This document shows, in pieces, positions 21,739-33,904 of a stretch of DNA of 64,000 nucleotides (positions are counted from its first letter, which is position 1; the number at the start of each line of letters is the position of its first letter). The notes under the pieces were generated by a model, which had not been told where the DNA came from, ran no database searches, and saw only the letters and a list, made by a program, of their open reading frames with translations. Origin of the DNA: Gymnogyps californianus (lineage: Eukaryota > Chordata > Aves > Accipitriformes > Cathartidae); assembly GCF_018139145.2 (NCBI RefSeq), contig NC_059477.1, positions 17,037,522 to 17,101,521 on the forward strand. Direction: 5' to 3'. The position numbers were made by a program, and so were the translations under genes.

Positions 21739-23368
21739 CCCATGAAAGTGAAAATACTGTCCTTTAAAAGGGTTTAAACTGGTGCCTATGCATCTTTTAA
21801 AATCTACAACATGGCAAACTGTGTATTTCAACAAGAGCTATAGTCACTGAAAAGAGAGAATATAGCAAGCACTGTGCTACTTATAAGTGGGGAAAGGCCT
21901 GTTTAAGTCTGGAGTGATATCTGAAGGACAGATTCATAAGCACAAAGGAAGTGTCATGCATAGTTCCAGTATTTGGATCAAAATTGCAGCTCTGGATCTA
22001 ATCAGTTGAGCACAGGATCTGACTTCAATGGATGCATGTGTAGGAGTAAGTAACTGTTTGCCATCTTAGGCTGTAACAGCCAGCAGAGCTTATAATGAGC
22101 TGTGACTTGTAGAGAAATACACCATAGTAAATCATGCAGATCATATATTAAAAACTTTAAGATGCAGCAATACAGTTTGTTAGGCAGACTGCAGACTTTT
22201 ATTCCGTGTCTCAAAGCTAAATAGTATATGCCTGAGGGCTGGTGGGGGATGAGAGGTCAGTGGAGTTAGACTGATTTACACTAGCTGAGAATCTGGTATG
22301 GTGAATTATTTCCAATCACTCCTTGAGCAGTAGATACATATTTTTATCTTTCTACAATGTTTTCCCCTCCACTTGCCGCTGTTCGGCAGTGGTTGCTGAC
22401 ATTAAATATTTGAGAGCAATTTTGCCACAAGTAGAGCCAGTGGCAGCTGAAGTTTTCCCATAAACTTATGTGGATTATGCAATTTAAATGGACAGAATTC
22501 AATCTTAGCTGCCTGTCATGTTGATCATAATCACAGTTACTTTTTAGAGAGTATTTTTGTAGTCTTTGCACATATGATCTCTGCAACTGAGAGTGTTTGC
22601 ATACCACGCAGCATCTGGCTCAGTTTTTACAGGATCTTAACAGATGCAGTCAGGAACAATGTACAACTCCCTGAAGTCTAAAAATAATTGTATTTCAGTA
22701 ATCTCTTATGCTATAATCACTATCCCATACAAATATAATAATCATACAGCATTGAAAATGACTCTGAAAAATCAGAGGAAATGCCCACAGCATGTAGCCA
22801 CTGAATCCTTTATTTAACAAAGAAGAAATATTAGATATAGGGAATACTTAAAGAAATATATTGAAATCTTTGTGTCAGAATAGTTTTAACTTAAATCATG
22901 TTGGAAAGATTTTGAATATCAAATCAACCCTCCATATAAAAGATGTAAATGACATATTCACTTAAATGAGTACTGGGATTTGGCCTGCATTATTTTATGT
23001 TACGGAACTTACAAAATTGCTTCTATTTTCTTCATATCAGGAAGAAAGAAAACTGTGTTTCTTTTACGTCTGCAGTATAGATGCACTATTGTAACATACT
23101 GGAAGGAAATCTAACTTCATCAAGCCACATGTTGGGCTCATACTTTTAGTTCTTCCACAAAAGTATCATTGACTGAAGTGAATGTTTTGCCTGAATAGAT
23201 GAAAGTCAGAGAGAGCACGATGAAATGCCTGATGAAACAGACTGCTTACAGTAACTTTAAAATAAATATAACGTCCCACAACTGCAAGGAACTCCAAGTA
23301 CAAATCATCTGTAACCCTTTCAGATCCATGCAACAGATCCAAAGTTAAATCCCATCCTCAAGGTGATT

Positions 23369-23426
23369 GCTGAAAAGAAGAAATAATTAGGTGCTGAAAA
23401 GAGGAAATAAACAGGCACTGAAAAGA
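23369..23426. repeat. Tandem repeat, 24-bp period, about 2.4 copies
   Basis: GCTGAAAAGAAGAAATAATT begins at 23369, recurs as GCTGAAAAGAGGAAATAAAC at 23393 and partially as ACTGAAAAGAC at 23417. Copies differ at a few positions. Confidence 0.8.
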
Positions 23427-23595
23427 CTTCAGCCATTCATCAGTAAAACCATGTTTTGGGATATTATTTTGTTGTAGAGAGAATCTTAAAGCTAACATTT
23501 GTCTAGGTTTTCCCTTTCTTCTGTCCTGAAGTTTTGACTGGCAGGAAGAGAGGAGTATGGCTGTTGTCTGGGATTCCCAGGACTCCAACAGGACT

Positions 23596-23676
23596 CTGGG
23601 CTACAGCCATTGGAATGAGTAACCACTAGTATAGTAACCACTACTGGGCTACACCCGTTGGACTAGTAACCACTAC
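23596..23676. repeat. Tandem duplication, 48-bp period
   Basis: CTGGGCTACAGCCATTGG at 23596 recurs as CTGGGCTACACCCGTTGG at 23644. Each copy is followed by AGTAACCACTA, which is itself repeated inside the first copy. Confidence 0.8.
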
Positions 23677-24016
23677 ATATACTTTTTTTATGCAGGGCAT
23701 GTGTAGTGAGATGGAAAATGAGAACAGCATTAGGTATGACTCTTCAAGTTAGTACAAAGGCCAGTGGCTTCAGGCCAAGCATGAAACAGGTGTCTGAAAT
23801 AGTGTGCTATTGAGGAAGGATATAGTAATTCCTGCATACACATATAAGCAATTGAAGTGATACCAGGCTCTGTGGACAGCATATGAAGAGCATCAAGCAC
23901 GTGTCTCCCCTATTACTTGAGACTTGTATGTCAAGGAAAAAGGAATGAGCTTTGAAATCTGAGGTCTCCATATATTACCAGCAAAGATGTCTCTAGTTAG
24001 TCAGATTTCCCCTGCA

Positions 24017-24037
24017 ACACACACACACACACACACA
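24017..24037. repeat. (AC)10 microsatellite
   Basis: An uninterrupted dinucleotide run ending in an A run. It is long enough to be polymorphic. Confidence 0.9.
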
Positions 24038-25675
24038 AAAAGCCTGGAATTAGATCTCTGTCTAATCACTGAGAGATTCTAAAGGTAAATGATTTTCAGG
24101 TATGCTCAATTTTATGAAACAGAGATCATCTAATTAACATTTAAATAACATGTGACTAGAGTGATCTATCACATATAATTATGTGCAAATAATAGCCTTA
24201 CATTTCAGATAATCCATAGGCAGTAATTTGTTTGGACAAGTGTCAGTGAACAGTGATGAATAACAGGCAAATTCTGCAAGATCATTATTGGTTTGTGGTT
24301 CAGTTCTAACAGGGAGAACGAGATGTAGTAAACAGAGTGTTAATTTTGAACGGTTCATCCAATTCTACTAAAAGGCTTCTTGGGGAAAAGGTGACAACGT
24401 TTCTATACTCATTTTCAGCAATTCATTTATGTATTGCAAGTAACTTATAGATAGCAAGTCAGGAACGTGCTCCCTTACAACATGAGCAACTCTAGCTGTG
24501 TGTACAATAAAACATTCTTTGGTGAAAGAATTAATCAAAAAAAGCCAGATGTATAATATTTTCATGTTTGCTTTTCTTGTCAGTTTCACATGGTTCCAGT
24601 TTTCATCTCCTGAAGGTTTTTATTTTCACAAGCAAGGTACACTGGAGAGCACTCCAAATTATCTGACATCCTTTAAATACTGTCTTTCTGAGATTTCAGA
24701 AATTTAGAATGAAAGTCCTAGAATCTGAGAGGTGTACAGTAGCATAAATTATTTGTTAACATTGTTTAATTATTATGGGTGCTGAATGCAACATTCAGCC
24801 AATAGTTAGTAATGTTGTCTTTTTTCCATATTACACAAGTCTGCCCTTTCATCTTTTGAATAGCACACAGCTCTTCATCAGCCATCCTTGACTTGAAGGT
24901 TGGTTGCATGACAAACCTTTGCTTAATCCATTCTATCATCTTGCGTTAGAGAAACAGCAGACAGTAGGGATATTTATCTGCTCCTTTTGTGGACCCTGTT
25001 CCTGGATGACCTGCCAAGGTTAAGCGTGCTCTGATATCCCTGCAGAATCAGGTTTTCTTCATATAGGCACAGCTTTCAACTCTAGAAGTATCAACTGCAA
25101 CCCCATAGAAATGGGATTTCTCCTATCCGCCAGTGAAGGAGGGGTGCTATACACTGTTGTATCTCAGTTATCGGGATAGAATATGGTGGGTTTTTTACTG
25201 ATTTTTATACCCTAGTGCAAATTTCACCCAGATACAAATTTTAAGCCAAATGAATTTGGGAAAAATTCTCTGAAAGAAAAAGCACCACTTCTGCTAGTAA
25301 GTGGTTTTTGTCAAGTCGTTCATCTGTACTAAAACAGTCCTCAGTTTTGTGGTCTTCTTTCAATGCAGATTAGGAAGTTCTTGATCTGAAAGTACAGTGT
25401 AAAATAGAAAACAAAGCAGATTTACTCTTTATTATATTCTATGATGCATGTTTTTCACTTCACTGAGAATTTATGCTTTTCCCCTACTAACTGAAATATA
25501 TCGTAGTTACACTCATGTTCATACCATATATCATAATATGCAACACCAGGAAGGTAAGGCATTTTGGATTTTTTTATCAACTGCAGCAATAAATAACTTA
25601 TGCATATGGGAAGTCTGAAAGGACTTAGTATCTTAGCTCTGTATCTTAGCTCTGTACCTAAGCTTAGTATCTTAG

Positions 25676-25719
25676 CTTCTGAGCCCTCAAGCTGCTTCTG
25701 CAGTTTGAGGGCTCAGAAG
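25676..25719. repeat. Perfect 15-bp inverted repeat forming a hairpin
   Basis: CTTCTGAGCCCTCAA (25676-25690) is exactly complementary to TTGAGGGCTCAGAAG (25705-25719). The 14-base spacer contains a further CTGC/GCAG pairing. Directly upstream are repeats of TATCTTAGCTCTG (25628-25675), so the locus was shaped by local duplications. The whole hairpin is about 44 nt, shorter than a typical microRNA precursor. Confidence 0.85.
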
Positions 25720-28700
25720 AAGGGAAGATGAAATTGTATCTTCTGTTCAGTACATTATAATACCTTTTCATCTATTATTATGCAGAGTATATTTAAAGCA
25801 ACAGAACCAAAGCTAGGCACTTACTGAATTAAGTTTGATTTGTAAACTTTAGCGAAACCAGATCCATCTGGAGGATATAATGCCCAAATATTCATGTTTC
25901 TTTTGGTCTTCCTGAAAATGTTTAAAGCAAGAGTAGTTTTTCTGTGGGGCTTGTGGAAAAATAAAGCTTGCTCACTGTTAGGATTTTAGATTCTGGAGCT
26001 AATTTCTTCTTAACTAGACTTTTCATAAAATGAATTTGCCAATACTGTCTTCTGACTACCTTAAACTATGCCCTGAGAGAATCTAAACTGTGCAGCCCTA
26101 CAGTGTGCATAGCTGAGTACTTCTTGAAAAGATCCAGGGAAAAGACGTCACTCCACTTTTCCACACGGCCTGGGGGATTTGGAGGACTGAGATTGCTGTC
26201 ATTTTCATTCCTATACACCTTGGGAGTGGGATAAAATTTCCTGAAGGAGCCTGGATGTAACTGAGAGACTTTAGTTATATGAAACAACAATAAATCTGGA
26301 TGGTTTGTTAGAGAATAAATAGTTTCACTAGATTTTAGTTTTAATTTGATACTCTCAGGAACATAAATGAGCCTAAGAGCTGAAAAACGTACAAAATCTA
26401 GTTGCATATCTTATTTTAGTTGACTTCTTTTATTGAAATCACAAGAATACTTTCATTATAAAATCTTGTTCATGTAAGTAGATAAATTCAAGATATACTT
26501 CTTTCCTCTTTATTGTTTCCCCTTATATTTGTTTTCCGTATCAGTTTAAATGCAGTTGCAGAGGTCTCTTTCACAATCCAACAGCAATGCTTTGCACAAG
26601 ACCTTTCCGTAGACATTCTGGTAACCGGAAGCTTGATGTAAACAAAGCCCAAACAGAAAAGAGCTTTGCGAGGGGCTCCATTTACATGCATAGTTGGATC
26701 CTGACAGACAAAGGAAGGCTTTTGGAAAGTGTTAGGGCATTTCAGAAAAACAGTTATGGTTTATTATTAATATTTATTTTATTTCATATGAGTGGAAAAA
26801 TTCTGCTATGTTATATTCCAAATCATAAGAACAATTACTTTCTAGTTAAATATTTAAAGTGAGATTTTCTAACTTGTTTTTGACCACATCTTTAGCTCCT
26901 TTGAGCTTTTTAGAGATACAGCCCAATATCCCTTGAGTGCTTTTGAAAATCTTGTGGTTAATGTAATATACTCTTTTCTATGTCTCTAGTGTAATGTACT
27001 TGCTAGCAAAACTTTTTTATAGCATGCAAACGTACGATTTTTGAAAGTTTTACCAAGCATATCTGAAGGATTATTCTCTTATCACAGAGAAAGAAAAGAA
27101 AATGTAACCAATACTGTATTTACTGGTCTTGGATAAGAACATAAAAATACTGAGAATATTTCTTAATCAGTACCAAATTTATTTCCTCCTGACTATGGGG
27201 AAAAGAAGGCTTAAAATCCTTTAGATAATACTGAGCAGAGAAAGTGCATATAAATGCAAGTTATATATGAAGTCAGTGAAGAACAAAGAGACTATTGTGC
27301 GTAAGTGGTAAAGTGGGCTGATTTCTGAAGGACACAAAAAATGGGTGGGAGAATACGGTAGACGGAGAAGTTCAGGATCTCTGGTATATAGTATTTTTTC
27401 TGGTGTGTTCAGAGGTTGTGTCAGAGTTGTTGTTAGATATGATTATGGTTGCTATCAACAGAAATTAGGATGAAGCTAAATGGTCTGAAAAGAACAGGAA
27501 CGATTTTCTAACCCAAAGGTCTGGGCATGTCACGTACCCCTGATTTAGAAATGGAACTAGGTGGAAGTAGTCCGAGGTAAAGGCTTCAGTACCAGCAGCC
27601 CCCCTAAAATGTATGGAGATATCAGCTTGCATGAGTATACGGAATAAATCTAAAACTATGCAATCCATTTTGGTTTTGAACTAGAATAACAGAATGCAGC
27701 TTATTTATCCAAGAGATGTTCCCAGTTACCTACACTGGTCCATTTCCTATCTGAAGAAAAGACATTATATAAGCAATAATTTGAGGTATGTGCATTATTA
27801 CATCTAGTTGGGGTTATCTACATGATAACCTTCTACCCTACAGGAAAAATGTCCAGATGACATCTGCTGTAAATATGACTCTAGTACTGAATAGGAACCA
27901 GATACAGAAAAAAAAGAACAGAAAATCTTGAGGCTGATCCAGTATTTCCTCAGTTATCTGTAGCAATTTTTTCTTCCCATAAGTACAATACAGTAGTATT
28001 AGGTGGAAAAAGGAATGAAGGACACATAGGAAGGTATTTCATCTGCAAGTAAATTATTATCTAGGAGGTAATAACTGGCTTACTCACAGAATGTACCTCT
28101 AATAAAATGTTTAATTTCTTGCTTGCTATAACAATTGTTTTATTATGTTAATTAACAGTTTTGTAACAATGAAACATTAATGAGAACAAACAGCATGAAC
28201 ATTTTTGTAAAGTTACTTTGTTAAATATTTATAAAAATATACAAACTGGATAGCTACTGTATTAAATTAAATTACCACCATTTGTGATAAGTAGAACATA
28301 TTATGTAATAATGTGATTTTAAATTGTTTAAACAATTCAGATAAATGGTGGAGGTGAGACCCTGGAGTTTTCCCATTGAATTCAAAAGAGACTAGGCTAC
28401 TGCTGAAAAACCTTAATTTAGTAAATTGGTATCCATGACATACATGTGGAAAAGAATGTAATATGAAACTACCACTGTTGTGAGAGCAGTTTTACTGTGA
28501 TATAAGGGAGAACTTACTTAATAAAAAAAGGAATTCAGAAGTCACGTGGAAAAGCTAGAAAGAAAAACTGTCTCAGTCACAGCAGAAGTTACTGAATCTG
28601 GCCAGAAATTTTCCGTCAGAATCCTTTTCTACTGGGAAGTGCAGTTTTAGTTCAGTCAAACGCACTGAAATTTTTAGTATTCATGATTGTTTTCACTGGG
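25720..28700. other. Intergenic, no gene recognised
   Basis: This is AT-rich sequence. The minus-strand open frame 26407-26066 (113 codons) is not recognised and is within chance length. The part around 28090-28350 is very AT-rich with TTAATTAA-like and forkhead-like motifs and carries the palindrome listed separately. Confidence 0.5.
28322..28337. promoter_or_regulatory. Perfect 16-bp palindrome with two opposed forkhead-like half sites
   Basis: AATTGTTTAAACAATT equals its own reverse complement. Its core, TGTTTAAACA, joins two forkhead-type TGTTTA motifs head to head. Any binding is inference. Confidence 0.4.
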
Positions 28701-28734
28701 GAAATAAAAAAGAAAGATGTGATTCCTTGGACTT

Positions 28735-29330
28735 GTGAATCCTTGCCTGGTCACCCAGGGGAGCCACTGTAGAGCCAGGGCTGCCTCAAAGGCAGGGACC
28801 TCAGCCCTGAGGAAGGCTTGTCCCCCTGTGTCCTGGGGACTTTGGTCACCGCAGAGCTGCTGCCTTCCTGAGTGGGAGGGCTGGAGGCCTACAGAGCTGG
28901 GTGACCTGCTGAGACAGTCAAAGGCCCACTCAATGCAGTCACCTCGTCCTCAGGCCCTTGCTCCATGGATTCCCACCTGTCCCCTTTAATGACCATGCCA
29001 GGGGGTCCAATGGTTTAATAAGGCCATTGGTGGCTTTTCCTGACCATCCAACTTAGAAATCGATATGTCATGGAAAAATAGTTCACCAGGGGCACACCTC
29101 CTCAGAGGTCCAACCCCAAGCAGAAGGCTGAGCCAGAGGTGGGAGTACTATGCCTGGAAGTCTGGGTGGATGTGGATGTGTTGCGTGTTGGAGCGAGCAT
29201 CATGCTCCCTTGAGTTGTGGGGCAAGGCCTTGGCTGTTGTGTGTCTGCACAGAGTGTGTGCATGTCGTGGAACAGAAATCTTACAACAGAAATCGCCATC
29301 TACCTGCTATACCCATTCTGCTTAGTAGAC
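28735..29330. other. GC-rich block of unknown origin
   Basis: About 600 bp stand out from the AT-rich surroundings by higher GC but with few CpG dinucleotides, so this is not a CpG island. It contains several short overlapping open frames on both strands, none recognisable. A 7-bp inverted repeat CCAATGG/CCATTGG lies near 29008-29031. It could be an old transposon fragment or a decayed exon or retrocopy. Confidence 0.4.
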
Positions 29331-32300
29331 AAATTAGAGTTATGTGGTTCAGTTCCTGCTGCTGCTGCTCTCTTAATGCCCCATGACAGACTGAAATAAG
29401 CTGATACTCCTAAATTGGACTGAATGGACCTTCAAATATCTCATTTTCCTGTTCAAAGTTTCAAACAATTCAACTACAAAATTCAGTATTAGCAAGAATA
29501 TCTGTTGCTGCTTAATTTAAAATGAGAATTAAACAATAGATCAGTATTAAAATATTAAAAAAAAATAAAGCCCAGGCAACCCAGGAAAGAAGAGACTCCT
29601 AACATTATGATTGCTTAAGTTCTGAGCCAGAATTTTTCAACTCTGCTACCAATTTCTAATCTTTGGGGTTTTTTTCTATAATATATGAGCAGAAACAGAT
29701 GTTTTCCACTACCAACATCTGATCTGTGTGTGAAGAATTAAGGGCATTATATACTGTCAAAGCAATGAGTGATATTTAACCATGTAAACTCCTGTTAACC
29801 TCAGAGAGAACTACAGTGGTAAGCATCTGCATATTGTCCTCAAACCTTAGAGTAACCTAATACGACAGTCAAGTCTCTGTAAATGATATATATATGTATT
29901 TAAATAAACAACTTAGTTAATTTAAATAATTCCAAACAAGGGCAAGGTTTAGTTTCCAGCAGTGTTAGAGCCATGGAATAGTTTTGGTTTGCATGATTCA
30001 ACAACAATTTCAGGTATCAATCATATATTTTAAAGATAAACTTGAATCCTCTTAAGTATTCCGGCACATTCAGCTTCTTTTGGTTCTGCAGGCCAGCCCC
30101 AGCGTGGATTTAAATGGCCACTTCTGCTTAAGAGGATCACTGTCTGATACACTATTTTTGTTGTTCCTACTCTGTTTCCCTTCTCAACCTGGACCCAAGA
30201 AACTGGAAAGTCAAGAAGTCAACATTTCTCTTCAAGTTTCCTCAACCACCCAGGCTGGAATGCCCAAGGAAAAAAGGCATTTAGCAATGATAGCTATGTT
30301 ATTGCTGTCTCAGTACTGATCTTCCTGGCCACCAAGTTAGAATAAATTGTGGCATGGACAGAGCGAGAGCAGAGCCATCCTATAGCTCTTATCCCTCCAC
30401 AAGGAAGTTTTATGTAAAGTTCCCCTGGATCTAGCATGTTTAATAATTATCAAATCTGATGCTGTTACTTACAATCATAAAGTGACAATGGCTTGTTTTA
30501 TATGGCCTTTGTAAAAGCTCATTTTTGCACATCCAAGTATTTGCTCCAAGTTCCCTGTAGTTCATATAGTCAAGATTGGTACTAACAAGAGGAAATTCCC
30601 AAGAGCAGCCAAGTTGCTTGAATTGAAAAGAATACTGGAAATGACTTTTCTAAACCAACATTTTCCAAAGTCATCGCCATAAATCTGCCAAATACATTCC
30701 AGACTGGTATTTTATGAGAGAGTATTCCCCTTGTTATACCCAATGGGAAAGACTGTAATCCGTGCCTTCCTTGCATTAACCAAAGAGGCATACTGAAGGA
30801 TGTTAATTTAGAAAAGATGAACATGATGCAACATTCCATAGTAATTTGCAGTTTGAATAGTACTCATGTAACAAAACAAAAATAAAGGGCCAGATGTATC
30901 AGTGAGGCCACTCTTGTTAGCAGATGCAACACTAAATAATGGATTTGTTATCAAAAGGTACATGTCAGTCAATGGACTATGCTAATTTGTAGTATGAATT
31001 AATTAAAAAAAAAAGTTCTACTGCAAATATTTTAGCCTGCTGTTTTAGGAGAAACTTAACTATTTTATTTGTTGGAAGAATAGAAATCACAAAACCTGAT
31101 TGTTTTGTAACTTTCAGGAAAATGTATGGCCATGAAAGAAGAAAGATTCTGTGAAAGTGTCTCTAAAGTCGCCTGGATTGTGCTCTCAGGTAACCCCCTG
31201 AGCAGTCACATCAGAGGCCCAAATGGCACACTCCTAGCTCCAGCCATGTAAATCTGAGGTGTGCCTAAGCTAGAAATGTTGGATCCATGCTTGCAACATT
31301 GGACAGGCTTTGTTCATGTCTTCAATAGTCTTGTGATCTGCTGAAACTCTTTTAACTTAAAAAACCCAGGCTGCATTCTGCTGTTTGGAGTAATAGGAGA
31401 AGAGGAGTGAGACGACGAGAACAGCTATAAATAAAAATAGACAAGGGTTAGCAAATACATTATGTGTCCCTTGCTTTTCCTAAGGTGAAATTAAACAATC
31501 CAGACATACTGAAAGTTGAAGTAGGACTTTGTTGTGTGCCCTATGATGAAGTTCAGAGGCAGTGATCTCTCGAGAATGTGAGACTCTCATGTCTAAGGGT
31601 GATCCCGGACTCCCTACCTACCCTCACCACTCACCAGGTGCAAGCTGGGCTAGGTATATCATCTCTAAAGAAGGAGAAGAGAAACTATGGACCAGATAAT
31701 GTAAATGTATTTGATCCTTGGTTTGCTATAAAGAAAACATTGCTACTTGCTTTGTCAGGGCTTGTGGCAAAGCCTCTGCAAAGAGATTTGGACAAATTCC
31801 TGTCACTGGAGCATATTATTTAAGAAAAGCAATATGGAGTTCAGCAATATGGAGAACAAGGAGTGAGGTGATTTTATTTCATAAAGGTCCTGTCTATTAT
31901 CGCCTAGATGGTGCCACTGATGACAAGAGGAAGGTTTAACCACTCTTAGCTGATCCATAAGGGCCTGTGGCTGCCTCTTCTTGTCTCCCTAGGGCTGGCC
32001 CCTCATGTCCTCTGGGGATAGTGCCCTGCTTCTTCAATATGTCACGGAAAGGACATTAGGCTAACGGCTTTCATTGTTTTTCCTGGAAGAGAAGGAAGTT
32101 ACATGATGAGGGTAAGCTTTCCCTCATCAAGGGAAAATGGTGTGAAATCTCCTTCAGGGTAAAGTGTTGATCGTTATTCTTCCTCTTTTGGAGTTATTTC
32201 CATGCTTTTTGTGCAGCAGAGGACAGGCAAGGCTCTAACAGTCAGTCGATTATAAATTCCTTTGCATTGAGTAAATGTGTTTTTTCCTATATGCTAAAAA

Positions 32301-33884
32301 AATTAATGACATCACCTCTTAATCATAGTTAATTGCTCACCCTATTATAGTTCAGTTGTGCTTGGACATTAAAGAAAAATCTGTCAGACATATTTTACCA
32401 TTTTTTTGGTGCCAAAATTCTTTTCCACAGTTCATTTCCCTATGAAGTTAACTTCAGTCATTTTGAATTAATTTAGAAGGAACGGCTTCTCTCAGTCATC
32501 TACCCACCCACAGATGCATGCAAAAACCAGAAAAGCTTACTATATGATGTACTAGGAGATTGTGAACAGCAGGCTACATTCCTGCTTGTGATGCAAGGGA
32601 ACAATAGTTGGGGGTCTGTACTAACTGAGTTATTAGTAAATACCTTCCCAAGATTTGAATTTGTGTGTGTAAATACGGTTTACAGACTATCAGCAACTCT
32701 TTTCACTCTTTCCCGAGTTAGTTTGAGTGATAACCTCACTTATGATTATTAATTATCTCAACCACAAATCTGTTTAAGTGAGCTTGTCATAGTCAACTCA
32801 GTTTCCATGAGACAGTTTCAAATACAGCCAAATATCATGGCAATGGCTATCACTACACCATCTCTATTCCCAGCTCCACACTCTTTTACTGTTTCAGCCA
32901 GCTCTCTGACTCTTCACATGTGCTGTAACCCTAGTATGGATTCTTAAATGTACCGTAAGATTAACTCTAAACTCAAGAGAAACTGAGCCTAAACCCATGA
33001 ATTGCCCTGTAGTTAAGCAGAGCTACACATAAATCCCTAAGCAACATGATATTAGAGATCTCTTGTTTATCCATTTCATGCTTTCTTTAACATTTAATGC
33101 TTCAATTAATTTTTCTCCGTATTAATCCACATGTCCTTTTTTATTCCCTTGGATTACGTTTTCTGGATTTATCCTTTCTTGAATTTTTTTTTAATCCCTG
33201 AAGAATAAGATTCTCCTTAGTTCCAGAAAATTATAACTGTCGTAGTTATTTAAACTACCACAAAGCTAGGGTAAAAAATAAATTTTTGCCATTAGACACC
33301 TGGAATGCTTGGAGCATTATTTTTCTAACATATATTTCTTTATTTGCTATGTAGAGAATTACAAAAACAAATTTCAGCTTGTATTAAAATTTGTTGAACA
33401 CCTTTAGCAGTGCACAGAACATTGCAACTAGCATATGCCATCTATTTCTTTTTGTACTCTGCCCATGGAAAAAATTATGTACTGTAAACATTCATTTATT
33501 AAATGTTAGTGAATGTTAGATGTGCAATGACATATTTCTTGCTAGCTCAGGGCCAAAGGCTAGTGTCCTATTTGCAAGACACTATTTAGCTTTCCTGGTG
33601 AGTTCCTAAGCCATGATCCATTTAAGCCAAATTGATATTATTTTAAAATGTTTTGCCATGTTTATTAAATTTTTGTTTTAAAATAAAGGACACAAAGAAA
33701 CCTCTCAATTTTTGGAAGCATACAAGTGTTGGTGCAACAGAACTCATGGTCTTTGAACAATTTTTCAGTAGGTCATATGTGTACATTTCAAGAAATTACA
33801 GGAACAATGTTTACCATGAATTCAAAAGTCCTTAACTTTTTCATTCAGTATTAATGATGCAAGGATCTGTCTTGTCATAAGTTT

Positions 33885-33904
33885 TGCATTGCATATGCAA
33901 TGCA
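33885..33904. promoter_or_regulatory. Perfect 20-bp palindrome resembling a paired POU/octamer site
   Basis: TGCATTGCATATGCAATGCA is identical to its reverse complement with no spacer. The centre, TTGCATATGCAA, differs at two outer positions from the MORE palindrome (ATGCATATGCAT) that POU-domain factors bind as dimers. ATTGCAT/ATGCAAT also resembles C/EBP half sites. Function is inferred only. Confidence 0.45.

Larger units (their letters stand above)
18538..25600. other. Intergenic, no gene recognised
   Basis: This is AT-rich DNA with a T-rich tract at about 18713-18733, an A-rich tract near 19375-19387 and the short repeats listed separately. The scattered open frames (up to 119 codons) are of a length expected by chance at this base composition. 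I saw no CR1-type 3' tail. Confidence 0.55.

Noticed and set aside
26066..26407. 113-codon minus-strand open frame with an apparently complex sequence
   Set aside because: No recognised similarity or splice signals, and frames of this length are expected by chance several times in 64 kb at this composition.
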